Counted from the stretch's first letter, positions 10,270-22,197 are shown. The stretch: DNA of 64,000 bases from Prionace glauca (GCA_037974335.1 CM075760.1:18384960-18448959); one strand, 5' to 3'. A program made the numbers and translations. Notes: generated by a model not told the origin, from the sequence alone.

Positions 10270-11100
10270 CAGAAAAAAACAGAGGTTGGCAGTACAAAGG
10301 TACATTTCTGAATGGAGGGCTGTGACAAGTGACATTTCTCAAGGATCAGTGATGGGACTTTTGCTGTTTGTAGTAAATATAAACAATTTGGAGGAAAATG
10401 TGAGTGGTTTGATTGGTAAGTTTGTGGGTGACACGCAGGTTGGTGGAATTGCGGATAGCGATGGGGACTGGCAGAGGATACAGCAGGATATAGGTCAGTT
10501 GGAGACTTGGGCGAAGAGATGGCGGATGAAGTTTAATCCAGACAAATGTGAGGTAATGCATTTTGGAAGATCTAATACAGATGGGAAATATACGGTAAAT
10601 GGCAGAACCGTTAAGAGTATTCATAAGCAGAGGGATCTAAGTCACAGGTCATTGAAAATGGCAATAATAATCAAGAAGGCATACGGCGTGCTTGCCTTCA
10701 TCAGCCGGGGTACTGAGTTTAAAAATTGGCAAGTCCTGTTGCAGCTTTATACAACCTTAGTTAGACCGCACTTGGAATCTGGTGTTCAATTCTGGTTACC
10801 ACACTACCAGAAGGATGTGGAGGCTTTGGAGAGGGTAGGGAAAATATTTATCAGGATGTTGCCTGATGTGGAGGGCATTAGCTATGAGGAGAGGTTGGAG
10901 AAACTTGGTTTGTTCTCACTAGAATAATGGAGGTTGCGGGCTGGAGATGACCTGATTGAAGTCTACAAGATTATGAGGGACATGGACAGAGTGGATAATC
11001 AGAAGATTTTTCCCAGGGTGGAAAAGTCAGTTACTCGGGATATAGGTTTAAGATGCGAGGAACAAAGTTTAAAGGAGATGTACAAGGCAGGTTTTTTACA
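10270..11100 (+). mobile_element. CR1-like LINE 3' part (family B)
   Basis: Open frames give the RT tail: SQGSVMGLLLFVVNINNLEE, then WRMKFNPDKCEVMHFGRSN, EFKNWQVLLQLYTTLVRPHLE and YEERLEKLGLFSLE. The catalytic box is altered to FVGDTQVGG, so it is inactive. The end runs into a reverse-oriented tail at 11100. Confidence 0.85.
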
Positions 11101-11240
11101 CAGGCCCTTCGGCCCTCCAAGATTGCACTGACCATGCTACCCCACTTAACTAAAAACCCTTACCGTTCCAGGGACCATACCCCTCTATTCCCATCCTATT
11201 CGTGTCCTTGTCAAGACGCACCTTCTTGAAAGTCCCTTCC
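11100..11240 (-). mobile_element. CR1-like LINE 3' tail, reverse orientation
   Basis: The plus strand reads ggcccttcggccctccaaga and cccctctattcccatcc, the reverse complement of the family B tail. It meets the plus-oriented copy ending at 11100, giving a tail-to-tail arrangement. Confidence 0.75.
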
Positions 11241-11295
11241 GAACAGCACTGTGGGTGTACATACGCCTTAGACATTGCAGCAGTTCAAGTTTACG

Positions 11296-11640
11296 GGTGG
11301 CATGGTTGCACAGTGGTTAGCACTGCTACTTCACAGCTCCAGGGACCTGGGTTCGATTCCCATCTTGGGTCACTGTCTGTGTGGAGTTTGCACATTCTCC
11401 TTGCATCTGCATGGGTTTCCTTCGGGTACTCCTGTTTCCTCCCACAGTCCAAAGATGTGTGGGTTAGGTTGATTGGCCATGCTAAAAATTGCACTTAGAT
11501 GTCCTGAGATGCATAGGTTAGAGGGATTAGTGGGTAAATATGTGGGGATATGGGGTTAAGGCCTGGGTGGGATTGTAGTTGGTGCAGACTCAATGGGCCA
11601 AATGGCCTCATTCTGCACTATAGGGACTCTGATTAAAAGA
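11296..11640 (+). mobile_element. tRNA-derived SINE, full length
   Basis: One of the best copies here: head tggttgcacagtggttagca, B box gggttcgattccc, body gtttcctcccacagtcc and aggttgattggccatgc, and CR1-like end gggccaaatggcctcattct followed by tgcactatagggactctgat. Confidence 0.9.
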
Positions 11641-11799
11641 AGGCACCCTTGTGGCTGGGGTTGACCATGGCCGAGGCAGCTACATACAGCCACATATTCT
11701 GTTATAATTGAAGGACTGCAGATTGAATGTGAGGCATTATGGGACTGGACTATCTTGATCTCATTCCTGTGACTGCCCGGAAACTCATGTCTATTTTAA

Positions 11800-12792
11800 A
11801 GAACAAAGAACAATAAAGCACAGGAACAGGCTCTTCGGCCCTCCAAGCCTGCACCGATCACGTGTCCCTAACTAGACCATCTGCTTGTATCCCTCTATTC
11901 CCAGTCTGTTCATGTGTTTACCTAGTTAAGTCTTAAATGATCCCAGCGTACCTGCCTCAACCACCTTGCTTGGTAGTGCATTCCAGGCCCCCACCACCCT
12001 CTACGTAAAATAAGTCCCCCACATATCTGTATTGAAACTTGCCCCACTTACCTTGAACTTGTGATCCCTTGTGTTTGTCATTTCTGACCTGGGAAAAAGC
12101 CTCCAACTGTTCACCCTATCTATGCCCTTCGTAGCTTTGTAAACTTCTATTAGATCATCCCTCAACTCCGTCTTTCCAGGGAGAACAACCTTAGTTTATT
12201 CAGTCTCTCGTCATAGCTAATACCCTCCATACCAGGCAACATCCTGGAAACCTTTTCTGCACTCTCTCCAAAGGCTACACATCCTTCTGGTAATGTGGTG
12301 ACCAGAACTGGACACAGTATTCCACATGTTGACTAACCACTGTTCTATATAACTGCACCATCATATGCCAACTTTTAGACTGTATGCCCTATCTAATAAA
12401 GGCAAGCAAATCATATGCCTTCTTCACCACCTTTTCCACCTGTGCTGCCACCTTTAAGGATCTGTGGAGTTGCTCACCCAGATTTCTCTGTGTGTCCAAA
12501 CCCCTGATGGTTCTGCCATTTATTGTATAGCTCCCCCTTGCATTAGATCTACCAAAATGCATCACTTCGCATTTATCTGGATTAAATTTCATCAGCCATT
12601 TCTCCACCCAATTTTCCAGCCTATCGATATCCTGCGGTATTCTCTGACAATGTTCATCACTATCTGCAACTCCAGCAATGTTTGTGTCATCTGCAAACTT
12701 ACTTGTCAGACCAGCTAGATCTTCTTCCAAATCATTTATACATATCACAAACAGCAGAGGTCCCAGCATAGAGCCCTGCGGAACACCACTAG
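11800..12792 (-). mobile_element. CR1-like LINE 3' part (family B), reverse orientation
   Basis: On the minus strand an open frame reads MLGPLLFVICINDLEEDLAG, then KFADDTNIAG (the RT catalytic FADD box is intact) and LMKFNPDKCEVMHFGRSN. The 3' tail ends near 11805 with the ctttgttctttg-type terminus. It is 5' truncated just upstream of the catalytic box. Confidence 0.9.
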
Positions 12793-12799
12793 TAAGAAG

Positions 12800-12925
12800 C
12801 CGTTATATGCTCTGTCTGAGGCCAGAACTCTCCATTCACCTGACGAAGGGCAAACCCCAAAAGCTTATGAATTTACTATCAAATAAATTGGTTGGACTGA
12901 AACCTGGTGTTGTCAGACTTATTGC
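12800..12925 (+). repeat. Dispersed shark repeat (same family as 2939-3073)
   Basis: Contains ccattcacctgacgaaggg, agcttatgaatttactatc and ggttggactgaaacctggtg. Confidence 0.7.
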
Positions 12926-13264
12926 CATATTTACTGGCCAGAGACAGGATTCCAGGATATTTTACTAAACATGTGGGGATTTTAATTCAGATACAATTCA
13001 CTCATGTGAGAATGAGAGTTTTAATTTGTAATGGTTATTTAAAATTTGACACATATGAAATGATTCTGACCAATCCTACGTTGGACTGATCTTGGATTAA
13101 ACTCCCTGTCAGCTCCAAAGATTTTTTCCTGACAGAAGTAACACAAAGAAAAGGAAAATTCTGGAATTGGATACTGAAGAAGAGAGTTTAAAAAGAGTAT
13201 TAAATAGAAATGTTCCCAGACCATGTGGTCATTAGGTTAAAACAAAGGAAGATTGCTGACATCC
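12926..13264. other. No gene recognised
   Basis: AT-rich sequence with only short shadow frames. Confidence 0.4.
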
Positions 13265-13640
13265 ATTTGAGAACTTTTAATCCACCCCATTTCTAATGAA
13301 GGGAGTCTATGTACAAAGAAAGCCCAAGAAAGAACCTCCCCAAGGGGGCTCTGGAAAGCATCATGATGGGGACACCTGCCCATGAGATGATCACAAAGCC
13401 CCATAATGCCCAGATACTAATTTTATTGAACCTATAATGTATGTAACCTATCACCATTCTGATTGGATTATGTCCAGCCGGGATGGGCTGAGTAACTGGA
13501 TAAGAATTGATGAAATTCTTTGTTGGGTGGAGTTGCACATGGTCAGCTCCTGTGGCTTCTCCTCGCTGGTGTAACTCAATAAACTGTTTGTCGATTGAAT
13601 CAGGCACAACACACTGGGTACATTACCACTTCATCCTTGG
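13265..13640 (+). mobile_element. Possible fossil LTR
   Basis: The block has LTR-like organisation: a long non-coding body, a polyadenylation-type signal (aataaac at about 13580) close to its end, and an integrase remnant a few hundred bases further on. Target-site repeats and a second LTR were not found, so this is a weak call. Confidence 0.3.
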
Positions 13641-13884
13641 GAATGGCCTGATAGGCCATTCCTTGATGCTGCAAGGAATCTCTGACAAAAGCTATAACCA
13701 AGGAAAATAATAATACATGTCTTTGTCAGTCATTTTACACACACAGATATTAGTCGTGTGGGGGTGATGGTCCAGACTAACTGTGGCCTTGGCTGGGGGA
13801 GCCTTTCATGAATCACATGTCTGGTCATTGTAAATGTGCATTCAAAATGGTTAGAAGCATAGATCATGAGTAATATTCCAGCTC

Positions 13885-14015
13885 CTGTGACAATAGAGAA
13901 GCTCTGTCAAATTTTCACAAGCCCTGGGTTAGCAGATCCGCTTGTTTTAGATAACGACACACTGTTTACAAGTCAGGTGTTTCAAGAGTTCATGTAAAGG
14001 AAATGTGTACGCCAT
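13885..14015 (+). mobile_element. Broken Ty3/Gypsy-type integrase remnant
   Basis: Translation gives a short piece resembling the core of an LTR-retrotransposon integrase (IEKLCQIFTSPGL and VLDNDTLFTSQVFQEF). It is a small, old, broken fossil. No gag, protease or RT is seen beside it. Confidence 0.6.
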
Positions 14016-14452
14016 CTGACCTGCCACTCACATTTGTGTAGCTATATGCTTTTCCTTTAAATTTGATGCTTTGAGGAAGGAGATAGGAAGATGAAGAGCC
14101 CTTCAAAAGGAACTACTTAAAAATAATAACAACAAATCATGGATTGTAGGCATTGCTGGAAAGGCCAGCATTTTAAAACCAATTTTTGAGATTCCCGTCT
14201 GAGCTGTAAACCTTTGGATTAAATCCCATCATCAAAAAAGTATTTCCCAGCTGAATGTGAAAATTGATTCACTCATTCATCCCAATTACTGATAGAACAG
14301 CAAAATTACACCAGTGATCTGGAGGCAGTTTTTTCAACTGTGAGATGAACAACGGAGAAAAGAGAGAGAGACTCAGTTTGAGCCGTGGTACTCCTGGAGG
14401 AACGGTGATCTGGAATTCACCCAGAAATGAGTCAAAGTTTTAAAAACATCGA
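14016..14452. other. No gene recognised
   Basis: Unique-looking sequence leading into the tRNA cluster. Confidence 0.4.
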
Positions 14453-14525
14453 CGCCAAACGTGGGGCTCAAACCCACGACCCTGAGATTAAGAGTCTCAT
14501 GCTCTACCGACTGAGCTAGCCGGGC
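14453..14525 (-). tRNA. tRNA-Lys(CTT), slightly decayed
   Basis: The minus strand folds as tRNA-Lys: GCCCGGC acceptor, D arm AGCTCAGTCGGTAGAGC, anticodon loop CTCTTAA. Two departures stand out: the T loop reads TTTGAGC instead of TTCGAGC (loss of the invariant C56), and the acceptor stem has a C:U mismatch. A T-run terminator follows within about 15 bases. It may be a pseudogene. Confidence 0.85.
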
Positions 14526-14936
14526 ACAGGCACTATTGGTCTTTCCGTAACCTAAAATGCATGGAGAGACTATGGCTTTTCTATTTGGTGTCTCAGTTTG
14601 TTCAGATTTCAACGTTTACATTGAATCCCCAAAGTTTCTATCCATCCCTCTCAGTCATCAATTACATCAATCACATCTCTCAATTCTTAGCTTCACCTTT
14701 CCCAAGCATTCCAAAATCCTCTTACATCATTCACCGTATTTTTCCTTTGTTCTTAATAATTTAGCCAGGGGAGGGGGCGGAGGGAACACCCTCCCAAGGT
14801 TTTCATGTCACACTGTTTCCCTATTTCAGATGTTTCAATAAGATCATCTCTGATTATTCTAAACTCCAGAGCGAACAGACTCATCTCACTGAATCTCTCC
14901 TCTCAGGAGAAACACAGAAATCAATCGCCCCACAGC

Positions 14937-15311
14937 GTCTGTGAAGGGAACAACATCTAAATCTTCCGGCTGGATGAACTGGCCTCGGAGCTGGAGAAGT
15001 CAGAGTTGTAACACTAACGATAAACTCTGAAGAACATACATGTCAGATACACAACATACATGTCAGATACACACACAGCACACATGTCAAATCATGTCCC
15101 TTTCAACTTGCGGCTTTTAACTTCCTGTTTTCCCCCTCAGACATTTCCACATTCATCAAAAATCTCCGACCTCAAACCCCATCCTGCTCCTCAATCCACT
15201 GATAATGTTACTAGTACCGCAAGGAACTCGCAGCATTTAGCTCCATAGCTCAGTGGTAAGAGCACTGGTCTTGTGAACCTGGGGTCGCGAGTTCAATTCT
15301 TGCTGGAGCTT
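14937..15311 (+). repeat. tRNA-Thr unit, inverted duplicate of 35441-35830
   Basis: The flank shared with 35514-35830 (reverse complement) includes acatgtcagatacacaaca, the ccactgataatgttactagtacc block and aacatctaaatcttcc. The two copies are opposite in orientation and about 20 kb apart. Confidence 0.85.
15239..15311 (+). tRNA. tRNA-Thr(TGT), decayed copy
   Basis: Acceptor AGCTCCA pairs fully with TGGAGCT and the D arm is good. The anticodon loop is CTTGTGA with a mismatch in the anticodon stem, and the T loop is TTCAATT. The partner at 35441-35513 is clean, so this copy is probably a pseudogene. Confidence 0.75.
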
Positions 15312-15599
15312 CCACCCAAAGTTTCGCTAACATAAACTGTAGGAAAATAGCAGTGGACTTGTATCATAACTGAAATGAGGCAGTAATACTCCATATTTTA
15401 AGAAATTTCACCGTTCGAAAAAGTGAGAGGAGGACAAACGGAAGAGAGGGCTTGGATCTCTCTTAACACCCCAACTGCGATGGACCTTCAGAAGGTGATA
15501 GATTTCAAGGAGATCACCAAGTTACGAGGGCCAGCGAATTCTTTGAAACAATTCTCATGGAAATATAAACAACGTTGAGTTAGGTCCATTATGTGAGAT

Positions 15600-16500
15600 T
15601 AAAAGTGATAATCTGTGACAGGTGAATGGCAGAGTTCAGGAAATTTCAGCCACTCCCACTCAAAATTGGATTTGCGTCTCACAACGCCACCGAATGTACA
15701 AATACATGTGTTAAATATATATCTCCAATCTCTAGGCACTATCTCCCATGGGAAAGAGAAATAGAATTCCTGTGCAGTGACTGCTGATAAAATGGCAAAC
15801 TGACCAGCCCAGCTCCTGTTGGAAACTTCAATCCCAGACAATTTTGTCCAATATCCACACTTGAGCAAATGGTTCCCAAGTGCAGGCATCCAGAGACTGA
15901 ACGCTGACACATGAGACCAGCGATGTGAGTCGCCAGCAGATGGTGAAACTGGATCACTATAATCACGTTTACAGTGAAAAAGGTTTTCAGAGTTTTTTTT
16001 AAGGGTAGCAAAAAGTGAATAAAAAGGCGTTTACATATTTTCCAGTAACTTACGGCGTGGAATGGTTATGAATAGAATACTTACTTTGTTATTCCTGCTA
16101 ATAAAGATGTCTGTTTTTGGCTAATCATTCCATTACGTTCTATTTTATCATTTTAAATACTTGTTCAGAATTCATTCAAAAAATTTATTCATAACTGAAG
16201 ATAAATCTATTTTTCTCTGAATTTTTTTAACAATTATTTCTTTTCAGACCCTTCACAAACAAAGACCAACCTTGCTTATATTCTGTTCTATGCATCTTTA
16301 ATATATGTATTTGCTTATTTCACTTCAACACTCCAGTGCATTTGGGGCACAAACTAACTTTGATCTCTCACACATGCTGCAAAATCCACGAGGGTAGTGG
16401 AATTAAATGCGCATTCGGCTGAGGTTTTTTAATTGAATTGTACGAAGTGCATTGTCAAATACTGCCATTGAGTTTTACTAAATACAATCACTGCCACTCC
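15600..16500 (+). repeat. Duplicated non-coding block, paralogous to 29740-30590
   Basis: Shares in order gaatgtacaa, ctcccatgggaaa (ctcccaatgggaaa), cgccagcagatggtg, tcactataatcac (tcattttaatcac) and atatgttctgt-type segments with 29740-30590 in the same orientation. No ORF is conserved. The piece ccagcagatggtg (15933-15945) resembles a CTCF core and is kept in both copies. Confidence 0.65.
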
Positions 16501-17195
16501 AACATTCTGTCTCAAGCTGCAGTCTAGCACCGACCCTAAATCCTTGGAAGTTTAGCGCTAACATTTTGACCAAAGAATAAAGAAAAACACAGCATGGGAA
16601 ACAGGCCCTTTGACCCAACGAGTTCACGCTGCATTTCAACATTATGAGTGCCCTCCTCTACCCATGACCTTTGTCTACACCTGTTGGGGAAGATTTTCAA
16701 CCGCCTTTGCCGAATAATCCATTCATCCATGAATCTCTAGTCCAATCTGTTCAATTCACCATTGCTAAATCCAATAATGAATACTGTGCAAAGGGCGCGG
16801 GACTGTTTGGGCTGAGGGTCGAGCTGAGGGGGAGGGTGGGGATGTGTTGAGGTGGGGTGGAATTGTGAAGAGAGTTCACGGGGGTTGAGTTTTGAGATTC
16901 ATTTCAGTGAGGGAGTTGTGTTGCAGCTGAAGTGAAATGCAAACATTCGCTCAAGTTAACAGAATGGTACAAAACTGGAGGTCAACATGATGTCCAGGCT
17001 GGTTCATTAGTATTAGCTGATTTGAATCCGGATTTTTTCTTGGCTCAATTCATTTTTTTTATTTGTTTTTACAATTTCAATACACGTTTTAATCAGAAAT
17101 GGTGACACAAAATATGTCTACACTGTGTATGATTCACTGAGATATTGTTTTGTTCAGAACACGAGATAATCACCCTGTTCTAACGAAAAATATGT
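16501..17195. other. No gene recognised
   Basis: Contains aaacacagcatgggaaacaggc with ctttgacccaacgagttcac (16590-16680), a reverse-oriented LINE or SINE tail. The rest is probably 3' flank of the receptor pseudogene. Confidence 0.4.
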
Positions 17196-18781
17196 TTATT
17201 CTGTAAGTAATTTCACAATTGCAGTAAATGGAGATCTGATCACATTCTTTAGATCCTCTCTGAATTGTGTCTGGGTCACTGCGTAAATGTATGTATTGGT
17301 GCAGCAACTCAGGAGTTGGAGCATAAATCCCAATTCCCGCACAAATGCAGGAATATAAAAATGAATTAAGTTTAAATTATATAATCGTTGACAAAAGGAG
17401 TGGATAAGTAACACTGACCATAGTAGGATAAAATTTAATGATAGAGCAAATAGTAAGATAATGGATTTTCTTCTCTTCACTGTCTCTGGGTCCTTTGAAC
17501 TATCCATACACTTGTGACTCTGAAGTCTCCTGCGGAATTTGGTCGACCCTAGAATGTGTTTAATGGTGAAAATATTCAGCAACAGAATCAACAAAAAAGG
17601 AATGAACGGTGTTGAAATATAATGCAGATTTTCAACCACTCCTCATGCTTCAGAAGAGAGGGCATCAATGCCAACATCACAAAAATGGGGAATATTCTGA
17701 ATCGCATATCTATCACCATACATGAAATACCAGAAAATGTTCTTTACACTGAATAGCACACTCACAGTTCCGAGAACCACTGTTGCCGTTTTCTCAGTGC
17801 AGTATTTTATTTTCAGCTTCTGACAAGTAATAGCCACAAATCGATCAAAGGTGAATGTGACAGTGAACCAGACAGAGCAATCAGTGACTGCAGCACAGCA
17901 TGGATATTACATATTTTAATGTGGTAAATGATTACAAATTCAAACTTAATGGGAATTTGCCTCAATATGAGATCGGTGATAATGACCAGTAGATCCGCTG
18001 CTGACATGGAAATGAGGTAATGTATCACACTTTTGGAAAGACCACACTTCCCTCGTGACAGGATAAGAATCGTCAATACATTCACTGTAAGGAAGAGAAA
18101 CACAATTTATTCGTGTTTTAGACTGAGCACAAGAGAAACAATCTCTCAGGATCCTTGGGAACAGCTGAAACATTTTTATTAAATCCACCCCGGAACAGAC
18201 TGAATTCACCTATTCTGCTCGAGACAAAGTTCACAGCAGAAAAGCCCCGCAATGATGCAGCAAGAAGCCACATTCACCAGTTGATAACATCTCCAATTTG
18301 TTGCCTTCTTCAGATTTGTATGTGGGGGACACAATGGTGCCAGTAGGTTTGGAGAAAATTTTCCTGGTCTGGATGACTCTGCTTTGATTGTGCTGAAGGC
18401 TGTGCAGTTGAAGATGTTAAATCAGCTGATTTGGAATTGGCTGTGAGACATAATACTGGAAATCATGTTACACAACGACAACCGTAAAGTGGAAAGACTG
18501 AAAGTGAATGTCAGGTAGTGTGAGGATAGCTGTGTGGCAACGAGAAATTTTCCAGTGCATTCACAGCTACAAACCATGACGGTTACGCAGAATAATATCA
18601 AAAACTGGGTAACATAGACAAGGACAATGAACACAGAGAAATATGACTTACCAGTGACACCAACTACGGCAAGGACAGGGTAGTAAATCCTTTGGATATC
18701 GGAAAATACCCAAAGAATACGAAGCTCAAGTGGTATAATCCAGAACATGGCTCTGAAATTCAATGATCGCTGACTGACCAC
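17196..18781 (-). pseudogene. GPR139-like G-protein-coupled receptor, pseudogene
   Basis: Family A receptor related to the GPR139-like set expanded in sharks. Exon 1 (to 18652) encodes an N-terminus ending IYYPVLAVVGVT; an upstream in-frame ATG at 18748 (MFWIIP) or 18781 could start it. Donor GTAAGT is at 18651 and the acceptor ends at 18085, so the intron is phase 1. Exon 2 gives TM1/TM2 (VNVLTILILSRGKCGLSKS, AADLLVIITD), the TM3 region WFTVTFTFDRFVAITCQKLK, TM5 (PFIPFLLILLLN), TM6 (RRKSIILLFALSLNFILLW) and TM7 with LLSCCTNTYIYAVTQTQF. Two lesions are seen: a frame shift of a few bases at about 17890-17905 before the DRF segment, and a TGG to TGA stop at 17645-17643 before TM5. Splice sites and 3' end are well kept, so loss looks recent. 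Confidence 0.85.
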
Positions 18782-19403
18782 TCCCAGTTAAACAATATTG
18801 CACAGACAGTGAAAATTCCTATTTATAAATCTTCTAATGTCCCCATTGGAACAATTAAACCGTGTTCTGAGGGACATGAATCACAGTCTCTGAACAAACA
18901 AGATGACTTCATTTTTTCTTGTAAATAACATGGTTATAGTCCTTTTTATGCATGTTAAAAAATCCGAATGAAGGCAAACATTTTGGTTCATGCACCTTGG
19001 CAAAAAAAAGAACATTGATGAACAGTGTGTTGCTGAACTGAAGAGAGTTGAAACCGTTGTGAGTATTGCTGTCACACATTGTCAGCCTATCCGTTTTCCA
19101 ACAGATCTCTAAAGACAGATACGTCAACAGCGGAAACAAAATAGTGAGGCTGAAATCATTTTGTATGCAAGAACACACACCAGAATGGTTGTCAATAAAT
19201 ACTTACATATTAAATGTTCTTCAGTTGAAACACATGAACTGTTTGGTGTTTCCATGCATTCGTGGAAGACAGAGATGGGCTGAAGGTTATCACTGGGAAA
19301 ACTGAAGGGGAATTGCTAAAAGAAATCATTTCTCCAAACGGGTTATTAGAAAATAGATTACTTAAAATAAATAAGCACGCAAATGTCTATGATATTTCTT
19401 CGA
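18782..19403. other. No gene recognised
   Basis: Upstream flank of the receptor pseudogene, AT-rich, with only short shadow frames. Confidence 0.4.
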
Positions 19404-19585
19404 CATAGAACCATAGAATTCCTACAGTTCAGAAGAAAGGTTATCTTGGCCCATCGAGTCTGCATCCCACCCAGGTCCTCCCCTCTACCCTATCCCCATT
19501 AGCCCCACACATTTTCCATGGCTGATCCACATACTCAAAAGGAAAATAACGGGCAATTTTTGCATGGTCAATCCAACTAATATGA
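19404..19585 (-). mobile_element. tRNA-derived SINE, 3' half, reverse orientation
   Basis: Starts with the CR1-like end (catagaaccatagaattcct) and continues through catcgagtctgcatcccacc and gcatggtcaatccaactaa. The tRNA-like head is missing. Confidence 0.75.
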
Positions 19586-19843
19586 TCTGTTGTAATATAA
19601 ATGAGGGACGGGTTTTGTGCAGTAATACAGAGACAGAGCCGAATGCACCAGATATCGATACAGCACCTGTACTAAAACGAATGCAGACTGGGCCCAGTTC
19701 AGTCATTACTGAGAGAGTGTATACAGTATATTACTAACCAGCGTGGTGTTTTCTCATCTAAATAGAGACATGACATACTCAGTTTTGACAAAGACAAGGT
19801 CTTTGTGAAGGATACAATGTGAAGGATAAACTTGCAATTGGTG

Positions 19844-20230
19844 AATAAAAAGTCTGAAATACAATAAAAAGCAGGTGAGTCATTGATAAATGAATATTTT
19901 AAAGACCTTGTGTCATCTTCCCTGGTGGTCTAGTGGTTAGGATTTGGCGTTCTCGCTGCCGCAGCCCGGGTTCGATCCCCGCTCAGAGGATGTAGATTTA
20001 TTGCTGTACAACAATCCTGCGTTCCTTCAGGTCAACAACTGTCAGAATCAGTGTGGGGAAGATTCCCTTGCTTGTGCCTGAATTGGAAAAATCACATGTA
20101 AAGAAGCACAAAGAAAATAAGAGAGCGATAGGCTGGAAAGTGCTGATGACTCAAAATACTGATACGGGTTAAAGTCTGGCTGTTAATGGGGGAAAATTTA
20201 TTGTTTCTACCGACACAAAAATCTCGCAGA
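19844..20230 (+). repeat. tRNA-Glu unit, direct duplicate of 31725-32110
   Basis: Both copies share caggtg-gctca(t)ggataaat upstream of the tRNA and tgtagatttattgctgtaca with acaatcctg after it. A third, truncated copy without a usable tRNA lies at 34590-34680. Confidence 0.85.
19919..19990 (+). tRNA. tRNA-Glu(CTC), decayed copy
   Basis: The head TCCCTGGTGGTCTAGTGGTT is perfect and the anticodon is CTC. The T stem (CCGGG against CCCGC) and acceptor 3' strand (TCAGAGG) have mismatches. The duplicate at 31783-31854 is sound. Confidence 0.8.
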
Positions 20231-20600
20231 TCTGTGCCCAAATCTCTGATTCAATGACAAGAAAACGTTTACTTGAATGAACTGGTAAAGTCTCCCACCC
20301 CCAGTGAAGTGGAGGCAGTTTTCATTCAGAAACCAGTAACTGTGGGTTTAATAATGTGGGAAGGAGAAAGACTCAGTTTGACCGGTGACATTGCGGGAGA
20401 ATTGGAGAGCTGGAGTTCACCTAGAAAAGCAGCAAAGTTTCAAATCAATGGTGTCCAACGTTGGATGGTCCATTATCGGTGATAATTTAATGTTATTCAG
20501 CAGAATAACATTATAACAGGATAACAGGATGGTGTATCACAGATTGATACTAAAACTTTGAATGGAGTGAATTGCAGTAACATTGAATGCAGTAGAAAGG
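19991..20600. other. Flank of tRNA-Glu unit, no gene
   Basis: The first 240 bases belong to the Glu duplication. The rest, including tattcagcagaataacatta, is unremarkable. Confidence 0.4.
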
Positions 20601-20890
20601 ACAGCACGGTAGCACAGTGATTAGCACTGATGTCTCACAGCGCCAGGGACTCAGGTCCTCGAGTCACCGCCTGTGCAGAGTTTGCACGTTCTCCCCGTGC
20701 CTCCGTGGGTTTCCTCCGGGTGTTCCAGTTTCCGATTCAAAGATGCGTGTTTTAGTTTGATTGGCCGTGCTAAATTGGTCCTAGTGTCAGAGGGATTAGA
20801 AGGGTAAGTATGTGGGTTTGCGGGGAATAGGGCGTGGGTGGGATTGTTGTGGGTGCGGACTCGATGGGTGGAATGGCCTCCTTCTGGGGG
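20601..20890 (+). mobile_element. tRNA-derived SINE, near full length
   Basis: Head cacggtagcacagtgattag, body tttgcacgttctccccgtg and gattggccgtgctaaattgg, end gactcgatgggtggaatggc. Confidence 0.85.
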
Positions 20891-21272
20891 AATCGAAAGA
20901 GGTAATGCAATTTGGATGAAACAGCAGGTCAACTAAATGTATTTTCACTGCCATGTAAAAGCGGACCTGACATCTGCACTGAAATGTGATGAGATTGGAA
21001 AAACTCAGGACGTTACTTGGCATGTGTGCTTCAGGAAACAAAGATAAACCTTCACCTCCATCACCTTTCATTAACATTGGGAATGTTTAGAAATAGAGGA
21101 AGTTTTTTAAAAAGGAAATCCAACAAGGAGGAAATAGAACAACACCTGGCAGGGTGGAAATTGCGGTGGGTATTTAGTCTGTTGCAGTTTGTGTCAATTG
21201 ATGTTTGAAAACAGTGCGAGACAAAATGCAGGACTGTTTAGCAGAGAGCACAGAAAACCAGCAACGGAATCC

Positions 21273-21345
21273 TGCCGAAACCCGGGATCGAACCAGGGAC
21301 CTTTAGATCTTCAGTCTAACGCTCTCCCAACTGAGCTATTTCGGC
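21273..21345 (-). tRNA. tRNA-Phe(GAA)
   Basis: The minus strand gives acceptor GCCGAAA/TTTCGGC, D arm TAGCTCAGTTGGGAGAGC, anticodon loop CTGAAGA and T loop TTCGATC, matching vertebrate tRNA-Phe. All stems pair. The inverted paralogue at 36406-36478 is decayed. Confidence 0.93.
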
Positions 21346-21626
21346 CGGCTGGCTGACAAACTGGAAGCTTCCGTCTCCCAAATATCTAAGAGAAAAATGA
21401 TTTCTGCTTATTCGTTAATGCATCATTTTCAGGTGTTCATTTGATTTGCTTTAAACGTCATGAATACTTTTTTTTTTCAAAACTTTAATGCAGTGGGAAA
21501 CATCATTATTCATTTTGACAGGAGGAAACAGCAGAGACAATGTAATATCAATTACTGTGGGAAAAGATGGGCTTCTGGAGCCAATCTAGTTGTTTCTCCA
21601 GATCTGCTTGCCCTGAGGTCATCACC

Positions 21627-21660
21627 CTGTTTCTGTAGTACCGTGCTTATCACAAGACCC
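21627..21660 (+). pseudogene. tRNA-Val relic
   Basis: Only the 5' part (gtttctgtagtaccgtgctt then atcac) resembles tRNA-Val at 32275-32347. The anticodon and T arm are gone. Confidence 0.5.
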
Positions 21661-21809
21661 AGATTAATTCTGTAAGTATCTGGGTAGAAATGGGAAGGAT
21701 GGGATGTGTACACGATCCGATTTCAGTTTCAGTTAGAAAAATCAAGCCCATCACCTTAATTCTTGGGCAGGCAATACAGCCTCACTGTTTGTAATCCTGT
21801 TATTTATAT

Positions 21810-21940
21810 CATGATGTGGAGACGCCAGTGTTGGATTGAAGTGGGTACAGAACGCATTCTCACAACACCAGGTTAAAGTAAAACAGAATTATTTTGAATT
21901 ACGAGCTTTTGGAGCGCTGCTCCTTCATCAGTTTAACTCG
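21810..21940 (-). repeat. Dispersed shark repeat (same family as 2939-3073)
   Basis: Contains catgatgtggagacgccag, cacaacaccaggttaaag and gagcgctgctccttcatcag. Confidence 0.7.
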
Positions 21941-22115
21941 GCAGTCAGAAATTCACTGTGTGTGAGTGCTCTCGAAAGGGGCCACTTGCACACGCTGCTT
22001 TACTCCAGCAAATTGTTCAGTTGGTAATGTTTCTGTTCGTTGTTCTTGACGAAAACGACACAGGACACATTCCTGCATTCAATCTGAGCTGTGAGACCAA
22101 AACTCAAATCCATTT

Positions 22116-22197
22116 TGGCAGCGGTGGGATTCGAACCCACGCCTCCGAAGAGACTGGAGCCTTAATCCAGCGCCTTAGACCGCTCGGCCACGCTACC
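22116..22197 (-). tRNA. tRNA-Leu(AAG)
   Basis: The minus strand gives a full class II tRNA: acceptor GGTAGCG/CGCTGCC with A73, D arm GGCCGAGCGGTCTAAGGC, anticodon loop TTAAGGC (AAG), long variable arm TCTCTTCGGAGG and T loop TTCGAAT. It is identical in layout to vertebrate tRNA-Leu(AAG) and fully paired. Its unit is duplicated at 32700-33100 and 33300-34080. Confidence 0.95.
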
